NCBI RefSeq assembly: GCF_013141695.1
Contig: NZ_WHNY01000075.1
Location: 558,001-622,000, forward strand
Direction: 5' to 3'
DNA length: 64,000 nt
Source: Paenibacillus plantarum
GTDB taxonomy: Bacteria > Bacillota > Bacilli > Paenibacillales > NBRC-103111
The notes under the pieces were generated by a model. The model was not told where the DNA came from and searched no databases. It saw only the letters and a program-made list of their open reading frames with translations. The translations under genes were made by a program, and so were the position numbers. Numbering within the stretch: the stretch's first letter is position 1; every line of letters begins with the position of its first letter. This document shows, piece after piece, positions 42,622-51,690 of the stretch.

Positions 42622-43935
42622 ATGGCCGGTGGAACATGGATAGTGCAGAATAAGGTTCTCCCAGGCTCGTATTTCACGTTTAACACTGATTCTTCACTCG
42701 GAACATTAGGAGAACGTGGCACGGTTACGTTGGCTTTAAAGCTCTCATGGGGGCCATCGAAACAGATATTGACGTTTCAAGCAGGTGATAACGTGAAGTC
42801 GCTGCTTGGTTACGATATGACGGACGCTAACATGCTGCTTGTGAGAGAATCACTCAAGCGAGCTGGTAAGTTACTCCTATACAGGCTGAACACAGGTACG
42901 AAAGCAACAGCGGTTGTTGGCAGTTTGACTGCTACAGCTAAATATGGAGGCTTGAGAGGAAATGATTTGAAAATCGTCATTCAAACCAATGTTGATGACA
43001 GTTCAAAGTTCGATGTACGAACGCTACTAGCCTTAGAAGAGGTCGATAAACAAACGGTAACGAACATCGCAGGACTAGTGGCAAACAATTGGATTACATG
43101 GACCGGAAGCGGATCGCTTACAGCATCGGCTGGGGCATCGCTCACGGGTGGAACTGACGGTACAATCCTTAATGGTGATCACACCGATTACCTTACGGCC
43201 GTTGAATTATACGAGTTTCAAACGATGGCACTTGTATCAAGTGATCCAACACTTAAGGCCCTATACGTTGCCTTTAACAAACGATTGCGCGACGATGAGG
43301 GTTTAAAAATTCAAACGATTCTTGAAAACTATCCCAGCGCAAATTATGAAGGTGTTATCAGTGTTAAAAACGGTGTTATCCTATCGGACGGAACTGTTTT
43401 GGATGCTGCTTCTGCTACGGCTTGGGTGGCAGGCGCAACAGCTGCCGCACAGGTCAATGAATCCTTGACTCGAGTTACTTATGATGACGCCATTGATGTA
43501 AGCCCGCGCTATACCAATACTCAGAATCAAACAGCGGTATTAGCTGGAGAGTTTCTATTTGCTCAGAGTAAAGGGCGCGCTATTGTTATTCAGGATATCA
43601 ATTCATTTACAAGCTACACGCCGAGTAAGGACAAGCGTTTCTCTAAAAACCGCGTACTCCGTGTCCTGGATTCGATCAACAATAATTTAAAAACCATCTT
43701 TGATAATTACTATATCGGTAATGTGGATAATAACGCCGATGGTCGTAACCTGCTTAAGAATGAGTATGTGAAGTATATGGAAGCATTACAAAAGATCGGT
43801 GCAATTGAAAATTTTGATTCGCAAACAGACATAACGATTACACAAGGCGAAGATACTGATGCAGTATACACGGAGTTTGCAGTGCAGCCGGTGGATGCAA
43901 TCGAAAAAATCTATAACAAAGTGCGGGTGAAGTAG
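42622..43935 (+). CDS. xkdK: Tail sheath protein (XkdK)
   Basis: The 437-residue protein is the contractile sheath: MAGGTWIVQNKVLPGSYF start, INSFTSYTPSKDKRFSKNRV near 329, and a C-terminal AVQPVDAIEKIYNKVRVK typical of the family. Contraction drives the tube through the envelope. It shows that the phage is a myovirus-type (PBSX-like) particle. Confidence 0.95.
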   Translation: MAGGTWIVQNKVLPGSYFTFNTDSSLGTLGERGTVTLALKLSWGPSKQILTFQAGDNVKSLLGYDMTDANMLLVRESLKRAGKLLLYRLNTGTKATAVVGSLTATAKYGGLRGNDLKIVIQTNVDDSSKFDVRTLLALEEVDKQTVTNIAGLVANNWITWTGSGSLTASAGASLTGGTDGTILNGDHTDYLTAVELYEFQTMALVSSDPTLKALYVAFNKRLRDDEGLKIQTILENYPSANYEGVISVKNGVILSDGTVLDAASATAWVAGATAAAQVNESLTRVTYDDAIDVSPRYTNTQNQTAVLAGEFLFAQSKGRAIVIQDINSFTSYTPSKDKRFSKNRVLRVLDSINNNLKTIFDNYYIGNVDNNADGRNLLKNEYVKYMEALQKIGAIENFDSQTDITITQGEDTDAVYTEFAVQPVDAIEKIYNKVRVK

Positions 43936-43936
43936 G

Positions 43937-44401
43937 ATGACCTTTTTGCAAGCGAAGGATACCATATCCGGACAATCAGCTCGAGCCTATTCAACGATTA
44001 ACGGCAAAGTCGAGGAAATGTTTTATGCTAAAAAGTTAGAGGGAAAGGTTAAAAAAAATAAGAAAGAAATTAAAACGCTCGGCAAGAACGGCACGCAGAA
44101 TAAAGCTAACGGCTTTACTGGAACGGGAACAATGACCATCTACTACACCACGTCATTGTTTAGACAATTGATGCTGGAGTATACGAAGCTAGGAAGAGAT
44201 ACGTACTTCGATATCCAAGTTACAAACGAGGATCCTAGTTCCACGATTGGCCCTCAGACAACCATTCTTAAAAATGTTAACTTGGATGAAATTACAGTTG
44301 CTGCATTCGACGTGGATTCAGAAGTGCTTGAGGAAGAAGTAAGCTTCACTTTTGATGACTGGGATATGCCAAACGCTTTTGCTGCACCAACATTAGGCTA
44401 A
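43937..44401 (+). CDS. xkdM: Tail tube protein (XkdM)
   Basis: The 154-residue tube protein contains TISGQSARAYSTINGKVEEMF, a GKNGTQNKANGFTGTGTMTIYY segment and SEVLEEEVSFTFDDWDMP, all typical of XkdM/YqbM. It follows the sheath gene by one base. It forms the inner conduit. Confidence 0.94.
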   Translation: MTFLQAKDTISGQSARAYSTINGKVEEMFYAKKLEGKVKKNKKEIKTLGKNGTQNKANGFTGTGTMTIYYTTSLFRQLMLEYTKLGRDTYFDIQVTNEDPSSTIGPQTTILKNVNLDEITVAAFDVDSEVLEEEVSFTFDDWDMPNAFAAPTLG

Positions 44402-44425
44402 TAGCCGATAAGGAGGATTCTATTT

Positions 44426-44851
44426 ATGAGTAACTTAAGTGCATTTTTCGCAAAAAATGCAGCGCCAGTTGACGCTGTAGAGGAAGTTGTTGTTTCCGAT
44501 CGTTTCAAGGACGATGAAGGTAAGCCTATTGCATGGAAAGTGAAAGCTGTACTGCAAGAAGATAGCGACAATATCCGCAAAACTTGCATCAAAACAATCA
44601 AAGGTAAGTACGGCAATAATACGCGTGAGACGGATGAGCAAGAGTATATGTTAAAACTTGTTATTGCCAGTGTTGTATTTCCGGATCTTAAAGATGCTGA
44701 GTTACAGCAAACGTATGGTGTTTACGGCGCGGATAACCTCATTAAACGTATGCTTACACCAGGGGAATATACAAACTTGGTGCTGAAAGTACAAGAGGTT
44801 AATGGATACGATAAAGATATAAATGAATTGATGGAAGAAGCAAAAAACTAA
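44426..44851 (+). CDS. xkdN: Tail assembly chaperone (XkdN)
   Basis: A 141-residue XkdN/YqbN-type protein (SDRFKDDEGKPIAWKVKAV; PGEYTNLVLKVQEVNGYD). Its end, GCA AAA AAC TAA, holds the -1 slippery heptamer AAAAAAC, which joins it to the downstream frame (44848-45054). The two products together chaperone the tape measure during tail assembly. AAGGAGG precedes the ATG. Confidence 0.9.
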   Translation: MSNLSAFFAKNAAPVDAVEEVVVSDRFKDDEGKPIAWKVKAVLQEDSDNIRKTCIKTIKGKYGNNTRETDEQEYMLKLVIASVVFPDLKDAELQQTYGVYGADNLIKRMLTPGEYTNLVLKVQEVNGYDKDINELMEEAKN

Positions 44852-45054
44852 TCGAAGGAGGTTGGGACGAGAACGGGATGCGGATCGATCCTGATTCAAC
44901 TGCCAATCTTCTTCATTTTGCTTTACATAGACTTAAGAAGCTTCCGCATGAAATATTAGAACGTCCAGCCTCTGAAAGAGCTTATATATTCGCATCTATT
45001 GCACTGGTAGTTAAAAAAGAGGCAAAGGAAGTAAAGGGAGTAGCTAAAAATTGA
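44848..45054 (+). CDS. -1 frameshift extension of the tail chaperone
   Basis: Slippage on A-AAA-AAC (44842-44848) continues translation in the -1 frame for 68 codons (begins LIEGGWDENGMRIDPD, ends VKGVAKN), giving a 209-residue fusion. Programmed frameshifts at this place are a general feature of phage tail chaperones. The extension also contains AAGGAGG and an internal ATG (44879), so separate initiation is possible. The predicted fusion is inferred from sequence. Confidence 0.8.
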   Translation, partial: LIEGGWDENGMRIDPDSTANLLHFALHRLKKLPHEILERPASERAYIFASIALVVKKEAKEVKGVAKN

Positions 45055-45076
45055 TCCAGTAAGGAGGTGAGAGTTA

Positions 45077-47155
45077 TTGGCAACCGTAGGAGCAAGTCTC
45101 AAGCTTTTCGACCAGTTCTCAAGCACGCTTACCAGAGCGCAACAGGCGATGGATTCTACAATCGTCACAGCAGGTCGGTTAAGGCAGTCGCTGCATGGGA
45201 CAATTAGTTTCAGAATCACACTAGACTCATCGAGCGTGCTTACGCAGGCGCAAGCGCTGCGAGTCCGGATTCAACAGCAACTCGGACAAATAACGGCACG
45301 TATTCGACTTGAAATGTCTAGTTCGTTGACGGTGTTCTTTACTAACTTGCAAAGGCTTGTCCTTAGACTCCTCGCTGCAGTAGAGCGGCTTAATAGGAAT
45401 GTGGGCGGAAGTAATGCAGCACAGCTCCAGGCAGCTTTACAGCGAATTGCTATCCTAGAACAGCAAATCCTTGCGCTGCAGGGACAAGTGAACCAACGCA
45501 TCAGGGAAGGGTCAAGCGCAGCTGGGGGATTAGCGGGAAACATGGATAAGATTGCGTCGGCATATATCGCCATCGCAGCAGCTAAAAAAGCTATGCAAGT
45601 GAGTGATGATTATATCAACTCTCAGGCCCGGTTAAACATTGTCAATGACAGCAAGCAGACGCCTCAGCAGCTACAGGCTGCCGTATTTGATGCAGCTAAC
45701 CGAGCGCGCGGTGATTACGTTACGATGGCGAGTAGCGTTGCGAAACTTGGTTTGTTAGCTGGGGATGCATTTGGTGGGAATAGTGAGGTTTTAAAGTTTA
45801 CGGAGCTCATGCAGAAGTCCTTTAAGGTATCCGGAGCTTCGACGCAAGAGTCGCAAGCGGGTATGTACCAGCTAACACAAGCAATGGCATCCGGTAAGCT
45901 TCAAGGCGATGAGTTTCGTTCCATCATGGAGAACGCACCTATGCTGGCCCAAGCAATTGCTACGTACACCGGAAAGACCAAGGGCGAGCTAAAGAAAATG
46001 TCGGCTGAAGGAACGATTACAGCTAAGATTATCAAAGGAGCGTTATTTTCGGCGGCGGATGACATCAATGCTAAATTTAAGACAATGCCTAAGACGTTCG
46101 GTGATGTGATGACTCTTCTGAAAAATGATGCTATCCAGGGATTTGGTACTGTCATCGAGCAAGTCAATAAGCTTATGAACTCACCTGGAGGAAATGAATT
46201 TTTTGAGGGCATTTCGGGGGCGCTGAGGAAAGCAGCCAATGGAACGGCATGGTTTGTGGGAGTGCTATCTAATCATATGGGAATCGCAAAAAATATTCTG
46301 GTATCCGTTGGAGCTGTCGTTACAGCGCTAACCGTAAAATGGCTCATACATTGGGCAGTAGCAGCGTGGCCCATATTCGCGGTGATTGGTGCCATTGCAT
46401 TACTACTTACTGTACTCAATGCTTTTGGAGTGTCCACGAAGCAGGTTATGGGAATTGTTGCGGGTATTTTTATGGTAGCATTCGCTGCTATCTATAACAG
46501 CATCGCACTGGGATGGAATATGATTCTTGCTTTCGTTGACTTCTTGGCTAATATTTTTCATGATCCGGTTTATGCGGTCAAGAAGTTATTTTTTGATTTA
46601 GGAAAGAGCATTGCTGAATTTTTTGGAACTGTTATTAACGGCATTGTAAGTGCATTAAACTTGGTTGTCAAAGGAATTAACAAAGTATCAAAAGCAAATA
46701 TAAGTATCATACCTCAAATGGATATGAGCAAACTCAGCGATATGGAGGCCCCAACATCTTCTAGTCGTCACGTGTCCGACTTATCATCGAAGTATCGTAT
46801 GGGACAAATGGATTATGGCACAGCTTTCAATAATGGTAATAATTTTGTTGGTGGCATGTTCGACAAAGTAGGTGCAGCCTTGAGTGGATGGGACGATATC
46901 CCGAATATTGACAGGGTGAACGAGGTTGGCAAGATCGGTGATACGGTTGATATCTCAAACGAGGACCTGAAAGCGATGAGGGAATTGGCAGAGATGAAAA
47001 GCATTCAGAATTTCATCACGTTGACGCCAACTGTCCAGGTGACAGGGGACAATCATTACCACGCTCAAGGGGATGTAGAGGATATGATCGGGCAACTTAC
47101 AGTTGCTTTACAGACGCACATGGACAGCTCTGTAGATGGAGTGACTAACACATGA
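45077..47155 (+). CDS. xkdO: Tape measure protein (XkdO)
   Basis: The 692-residue protein starts at TTG with AAGGAGG. It has an N-terminal helical region, the tape-measure core domain (STQESQAGMYQLTQAMASGKL then DEFRSIMENAPMLAQAI at about 255-296) and a hydrophobic zone around 400-500 with several membrane-spanning segments. The C-terminal end is charged. It sets tail length and may enter the membrane during DNA delivery. It is short for this family, so the tail should be short. Confidence 0.92.
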   Translation: MATVGASLKLFDQFSSTLTRAQQAMDSTIVTAGRLRQSLHGTISFRITLDSSSVLTQAQALRVRIQQQLGQITARIRLEMSSSLTVFFTNLQRLVLRLLAAVERLNRNVGGSNAAQLQAALQRIAILEQQILALQGQVNQRIREGSSAAGGLAGNMDKIASAYIAIAAAKKAMQVSDDYINSQARLNIVNDSKQTPQQLQAAVFDAANRARGDYVTMASSVAKLGLLAGDAFGGNSEVLKFTELMQKSFKVSGASTQESQAGMYQLTQAMASGKLQGDEFRSIMENAPMLAQAIATYTGKTKGELKKMSAEGTITAKIIKGALFSAADDINAKFKTMPKTFGDVMTLLKNDAIQGFGTVIEQVNKLMNSPGGNEFFEGISGALRKAANGTAWFVGVLSNHMGIAKNILVSVGAVVTALTVKWLIHWAVAAWPIFAVIGAIALLLTVLNAFGVSTKQVMGIVAGIFMVAFAAIYNSIALGWNMILAFVDFLANIFHDPVYAVKKLFFDLGKSIAEFFGTVINGIVSALNLVVKGINKVSKANISIIPQMDMSKLSDMEAPTSSSRHVSDLSSKYRMGQMDYGTAFNNGNNFVGGMFDKVGAALSGWDDIPNIDRVNEVGKIGDTVDISNEDLKAMRELAEMKSIQNFITLTPTVQVTGDNHYHAQGDVEDMIGQLTVALQTHMDSSVDGVTNT

Positions 47156-47898
47156 GTTATGAGATCCATTTGAGCTTCAACAATAACCAAGAGGGCTTTC
47201 AGTTGCCAGTTAATCCAGCAGAGATTGAAGTTTTAAGTGGCAGTAACGGCAAAACCTATGATATCGTGGGTGCGAATGATGGCAGGTCAGAAGTTCGGGG
47301 CGGCGAAATCAACGTTATAAAGAGTCCGAAACTGCGTGAGATATCATTCGAGGGGTTATTCCCTGCACAATTTTATCCTTTTTTAGCAACGGATACGCTG
47401 TATGAACCGATGTATTACGTTCGAGCTATCGAAAACTGGAAGTCGATGAAACGCCCGATCCGTTTTATTTATGTAGCTCACTGGCAGCAACGTTTGGCGT
47501 CTCAGGGATTTAGCGGACAAGAGTTAAATATTCCTGTTTCTATCGAAAAGTTTAAATGGAAAGAAATTGCGGGCTCGCCAGGAGACATTGAGTTTAGTAT
47601 TTCTCTTAAAGAGTACGTATTTTACGCGGCTCGCCGGGTAACGGTTAATACCGACGCCACTGGGAACGTGGTTGCCGTCCAGCAGTCCACCAGAAGGCCA
47701 GACGAGCGGATACGGCCAGACACTTATGTACTCAAAGATGGCGATACTTTAACCAAGATTGCCATGAGGTTTTATACGGATGCAGCTGGAATACCCGACA
47801 GTTCTAGATATAAAGACATTCAGACAATAAACGGCTTGAAGGATTCGGATGTCAAAAAACTGGCCGTGGGTAGCATACTTAAGCTGCCGGCAACGTGA
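47152..47898 (+). CDS. xkdP: LysM-containing tail protein (XkdP)
   Basis: The 248-residue protein has the XkdP N-terminal domain (FQLPVNPAEIEVLSGSNGKT). A C-terminal LysM motif follows (YVLKDGDTLTKIAMRFYTDAA, around 196-216; NGLKDSDVKKLAVGSILKLP), which binds cell-wall glycans. It lies between tape measure and XkdQ and overlaps the former by four bases. It joins the tail tip to the baseplate. Confidence 0.92.
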   Translation: MSYEIHLSFNNNQEGFQLPVNPAEIEVLSGSNGKTYDIVGANDGRSEVRGGEINVIKSPKLREISFEGLFPAQFYPFLATDTLYEPMYYVRAIENWKSMKRPIRFIYVAHWQQRLASQGFSGQELNIPVSIEKFKWKEIAGSPGDIEFSISLKEYVFYAARRVTVNTDATGNVVAVQQSTRRPDERIRPDTYVLKDGDTLTKIAMRFYTDAAGIPDSSRYKDIQTINGLKDSDVKKLAVGSILKLPAT

Positions 47899-47907
47899 GG
47901 TGATTTC

Positions 47908-48897
47908 TTGCTTCAGGTATTAATTGACAATAAGGACGGAACGTTGTGGGAACTTCCGGTGACTGGGCTTACATATAAGACTTACCGAGTCGGCCAAGCG
48001 GCTAGTATTGAACTCACGTTTATTAAGGGCGGTATATACGAGGATGCCGCGTTTAAATACAACACAGGTGATGTGGTACGTGTCACGTTTGATGAACAGC
48101 CTGTATTTTATGGTTATATATTCAAGATTGACGATGGACGAGACGAAGCTGTGAAGATAACGGCTTATGACCAGTTGCGGTATCTGATGGGAAGTGACAC
48201 CTACGTATTTAAAAATGCGAGTGCAACTGAGATTGTCCAAAAGATTGCAAATGACACTGGACTTAAATGTGGCGTACTAGCTGAAACGACTTACAAAATA
48301 CCTCGAACCATCGAGGACGGCAGCAAGTTGCTTGATATTATTTGCAATGCGCTTGGCAATACAACGATGTTTACAGGCCGCACGTTTGTGTTTTACGACG
48401 AATTTGGCGAACTGACTTTACGCGATATTGCTGATTGGAAACTGGATATGTCAATTGGTGACTTGAGTTTGGCTTATGATTACAAAATGACACGTTCTAT
48501 CGATTCGGACACGTACAATCGGATTAAGCTCGTACAAGATGTAAAGAGCGAGGAAACTGGGCAGCGCTCAAAAGTAGTAGGCCGAAACGTATATATTGCA
48601 CAGGATAGCTCCAATATCGCTAAGTGGGGTAGGCTTCAACTTTATCAAAAAGTCGATGACGGCTTGAATGAAGCTCAGATTAATGAAGTGCTCAATACAC
48701 TAAGTAAGCTTAAGAACCGAGAGACACGATCTTTTATAGTTGATGCCATTGGTGATACCCGGGTGCGAGCGGGATGTTCAGTTTCTATTAATATAGCGGA
48801 GATTGGTATTAATCAATATTTCTTGGTTGACGAGTGTACCCACACTTTTGAAGGAGATGAACATACGATGTCATTAGCGTTAAGGGTGTATGGATGA
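47908..48897 (+). CDS. xkdQ: Baseplate hub protein (XkdQ)
   Basis: The 329-residue protein starts at TTG 47908 after GAGGTGA. It shows XkdQ/phage-late-control D features: FYGYIFKIDDGRDEAVKITAYDQLRYL near 70-96 and DGSKLLDIICNALGNT. It forms the hub with the tail spike-like function, and its order is canonical. Confidence 0.9.
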   Translation: MLQVLIDNKDGTLWELPVTGLTYKTYRVGQAASIELTFIKGGIYEDAAFKYNTGDVVRVTFDEQPVFYGYIFKIDDGRDEAVKITAYDQLRYLMGSDTYVFKNASATEIVQKIANDTGLKCGVLAETTYKIPRTIEDGSKLLDIICNALGNTTMFTGRTFVFYDEFGELTLRDIADWKLDMSIGDLSLAYDYKMTRSIDSDTYNRIKLVQDVKSEETGQRSKVVGRNVYIAQDSSNIAKWGRLQLYQKVDDGLNEAQINEVLNTLSKLKNRETRSFIVDAIGDTRVRAGCSVSINIAEIGINQYFLVDECTHTFEGDEHTMSLALRVYG

Positions 48898-49244
48898 GTA
48901 AGGACATAGCCGCATTAGCGAATCTCATTAAGCGTGCTGGCAAAGGGGCGGTTGATGCTGGGGCTCCCGTTGCTATTTTATTTGGCAGTGTAACACAGAT
49001 AAATCCTCTCGAAGTGACCGTGGATCAGCGGTTTACACTCGATGAGGATTTTTTAATTGTCCCTGAGAGCTTGACAGAGTATAGGATACAACTTAGTCAT
49101 TCCCATAGTTACATCGGCGGGATAACAGGATCCTCCCTCACTGAGGAAATTATCATTCGTCGTGGCCTTGAAGTCGAGGATGCGGTGATCTTATTTCGGA
49201 TGCAGGGCGGTAATCAATATTTAATCTTTGATCGGGTGGTGTAA
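48894..49244 (+). CDS. xkdR: DUF2577 baseplate protein (XkdR)
   Basis: A 116-residue beta-rich protein of the XkdR/DUF2577 type (APVAILFGSVTQINPLEVTV; GDAVILFRMQGG-like end). It overlaps XkdQ by four bases and lies in canonical order. Its likely role is OB-fold baseplate spike. Confidence 0.88.
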   Translation: MSKDIAALANLIKRAGKGAVDAGAPVAILFGSVTQINPLEVTVDQRFTLDEDFLIVPESLTEYRIQLSHSHSYIGGITGSSLTEEIIIRRGLEVEDAVILFRMQGGNQYLIFDRVV

Positions 49245-49246
49245 AT

Positions 49247-49651
49247 ATGATACCAACAGGTGGTGCTGGTATTGTCCAGTTATTTCAAACGCAGCATCAC
49301 AGCAAGACATATAGGATTGATCATGAGAACAAACGTATTGTCGGTATTGTTGATGGTATTGAGGCAGTCAAACAGGCCGTATATAAGATCATGCAAACAG
49401 AACGATTTGAGCATCTTGTTTACGGGCCTGATTATGGCGGAGAGTATAAGTCGTTGATTGGTAAAAGGGAATCGTACGTCCGTTCTGAGATTTGGCGGCG
49501 CATTGAGGAATCGTTGCTTCAGGACGATCGAATTACTGCCATTGAAGATATGAAAATAACCGTCACCGGTGACTCGGCATTGGCTGAATTCACAGTCGTT
49601 TCAAAGTACGGGAGATTCCAGTCTACAAAGGAAGTGCTTAATCGTGTATGA
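49247..49651 (+). CDS. xkdS: DUF2634 baseplate protein (XkdS)
   Basis: The 134-residue protein matches gp25/XkdS baseplate wedge proteins (KTYRIDHENKRIVGIVDGIE; GPDYGGEYKSLIGKR). Its stop overlaps the baseplate J gene. In T4-type baseplates gp25 starts sheath assembly. Confidence 0.9.
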   Translation: MIPTGGAGIVQLFQTQHHSKTYRIDHENKRIVGIVDGIEAVKQAVYKIMQTERFEHLVYGPDYGGEYKSLIGKRESYVRSEIWRRIEESLLQDDRITAIEDMKITVTGDSALAEFTVVSKYGRFQSTKEVLNRV

Positions 49652-50705
49652 GGATCAAACCTATAAAGCTATACTCCAACGGATGCTTAACAGAGTACCA
49701 GATGACATTGATAAGCGTCCTGGTAGCATTATTTATGACGCATTGGCTCCAGCTGCTCTTGAATTAGCTAACGTATTCATTGCCCTAGATGCTGGTCATA
49801 GAGCAGTACTTCCAAGTACAGCAACTGATGAAAATTTGGATGCTGCTACAGAAGCGTTTGGGATGACCCGAAAACAGGCGAACTTTGCCATTCGTAAAGG
49901 GCTATTCTATGGTGCATCCAACGTTCCGTTGGATGTCCCGATCGGTAGTCGGTTTTCATTGGCCGGCCTTAATTACATCGTCATCTTGAAGCTCAGCGCG
50001 GGTCAATTTGAATTACAATGCGAGACAGCCGGCAAGATTGGAAATCAAAACTTCGGCACGATACTACCACTAGATTACATTAACGGTCTAGTTACTGCGA
50101 GTCTAACGGATGTGTTGATTCTTGGCGAGGATACCGAAACTGATGAAGAGTACCGAGAGAGGTTCCTCCAACAAGTACGTTTGCCCTCTGCGTCAGGAAA
50201 TAAAGCTGATTACATGAAATGGGCATTGGAAGTCGATGGGGTAGGCGGAGTGCAAGTTAAACCACTTTGGAATGGTCCAGGTACTGTAAAGGTTATCATC
50301 ATTGATTCAAGTAAGCATCCCGCAAGCCCTCAGCTTGTCCAAAACATACAGAATTATATTTCTCCTACAACGGGTACTGGGGAAGGAAAAGCGCCCATAG
50401 GGGCAAATGTGACAGTGACGGCTGCAACTGCAGTCACTATTAATGTGACTGCAACAGTTGTCAGGAATGGTATAAGTTCGCTTGCTCAAATTGAAGCAGA
50501 TTTTGAGGAGGCAATGTCGTCTCACTTGTCAGGAATTGCTTTTGGGACAGATCCGTCTGTGAAGTATGCGAAGTTAGGAGCACTTCTATTGGACGTACTA
50601 GGTGTGCAAGATTATACATCGTTGCAGTTGAACGGCACCAATGGAAATATTTCTGTGAGTGAAGGATCGGTGGCCGTAAAAGGATCGGTGGTACTTAGTG
50701 AGTGA
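49644..50705 (+). CDS. xkdT: Baseplate J-like protein (XkdT)
   Basis: GTG 49644 overlaps the XkdS stop by eight bases, with AAGGAAGTG upstream; the longer frame from 49569 lies in the XkdS gene. The 353-residue protein has the gpJ signature (RPGSIIYDALAPAALELANVF; LGEDTETDEEYRERFLQQVR; VDGVGGVQVKPLWNGPGTVKV). It forms baseplate wedges. Confidence 0.93.
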   Translation: MYEDQTYKAILQRMLNRVPDDIDKRPGSIIYDALAPAALELANVFIALDAGHRAVLPSTATDENLDAATEAFGMTRKQANFAIRKGLFYGASNVPLDVPIGSRFSLAGLNYIVILKLSAGQFELQCETAGKIGNQNFGTILPLDYINGLVTASLTDVLILGEDTETDEEYRERFLQQVRLPSASGNKADYMKWALEVDGVGGVQVKPLWNGPGTVKVIIIDSSKHPASPQLVQNIQNYISPTTGTGEGKAPIGANVTVTAATAVTINVTATVVRNGISSLAQIEADFEEAMSSHLSGIAFGTDPSVKYAKLGALLLDVLGVQDYTSLQLNGTNGNISVSEGSVAVKGSVVLSE

Positions 50706-51315
50706 TTACAAGTTAAACAGTATTTTTGGTAAACAGATGCTTGAGGTACTACCTGATTTGTATGAAGAGATTTATGAGACTCGCGTTATTTTAGAGACTG
50801 AAGGACAAGAGTTTGACAACCTTTCCGCTAGTGTTTCCGATGCATTTAGCCAAGCTTTCGTGGACCAGGCGACGTGGGGGCTTATAAATTGGGAGAACAT
50901 ACTTGGCATTACAACAGACATAACTAAGCCAAACAACCAAAGACGATCCGTAATTAAATCAAAGATTCGCGGAACCGGAACTGTTAATATGCAATTGCTT
51001 CATAATGTAATCGCATCGTATGAGCATGGCACTGTAGAAATAATAGTTCAACCTGCGGCTTTTCAAATTAATATTCGATTTATTGATACGGCTGGAACAC
51101 CGCCTAATTTTATTGATATACAAAGAGCTGTAGAAGAAATTAAACCAGCTCATCTTGTAGTTTTATATTCGTTTAGATATTTAATTTGGAATGAGCTGAA
51201 TGAATATAACCCAACTTGGGATGAACTCGATGCAATTGGATTTACATGGGATCAATTTGAGATCTGGGTACACAATTCCAATGAGTCTTCTCTTGCTCTT
51301 ACATTTTGTGAATAG
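50698..51315 (+). CDS. xkdU: DUF2313/YmfQ-like baseplate protein (XkdU)
   Basis: The 205-residue protein of the YmfQ_2 type starts at GTG (overlap eight bases), with EYNPTWDELDAIGFTWDQFE near its C-terminal end. It is a baseplate component of the gpI/P2 kind, linking fibre proteins. It lies last among baseplate genes. Confidence 0.88.
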   Translation: MSDYKLNSIFGKQMLEVLPDLYEEIYETRVILETEGQEFDNLSASVSDAFSQAFVDQATWGLINWENILGITTDITKPNNQRRSVIKSKIRGTGTVNMQLLHNVIASYEHGTVEIIVQPAAFQINIRFIDTAGTPPNFIDIQRAVEEIKPAHLVVLYSFRYLIWNELNEYNPTWDELDAIGFTWDQFEIWVHNSNESSLALTFCE

Positions 51316-51330
51316 GAAGGAGAAACTTGT

Positions 51331-51690
51331 ATGTCTTATGCATTTCCGACTGACGTTAACGGCAAAGCGGGTGCAGTCATACCCACAACAGATGGTAACA
51401 AATTTTTCGTTCCGGTTGTATTATTCAACTCCGTGATGAGTGAATTGCCTTTTGGTCTTGTTGCAAAAGAACCTTTCAGCGGAACGACCAACATGACTAA
51501 AACTTTCACAACTCCGATGATGGGCTTTGTCATATCAAATGACGGAATGGCTGATCTTTCTTTTTCGATTGAAACTGATATGTACAAAGTTAAAGCCGGT
51601 GAGGTCTTTGAGGAATACTTTAAACCATTCACGGTTGTATCAATCGTGGCGACAGGAGCGTTTAGAGCATATGGAAGGGGACGAGCGTAA
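51331..51690 (+). CDS. Tail accessory protein (119 aa)
   Basis: A beta-rich 119-residue protein (GAVIPTTDGNKFFVPVVLFN; GAFRAYGRGRA) between the baseplate and the spike genes, overlapping the latter by one base. It follows AAGGAG. It is likely a small adaptor for the spike. Family not recognised. Confidence 0.65.
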   Translation: MSYAFPTDVNGKAGAVIPTTDGNKFFVPVVLFNSVMSELPFGLVAKEPFSGTTNMTKTFTTPMMGFVISNDGMADLSFSIETDMYKVKAGEVFEEYFKPFTVVSIVATGAFRAYGRGRA

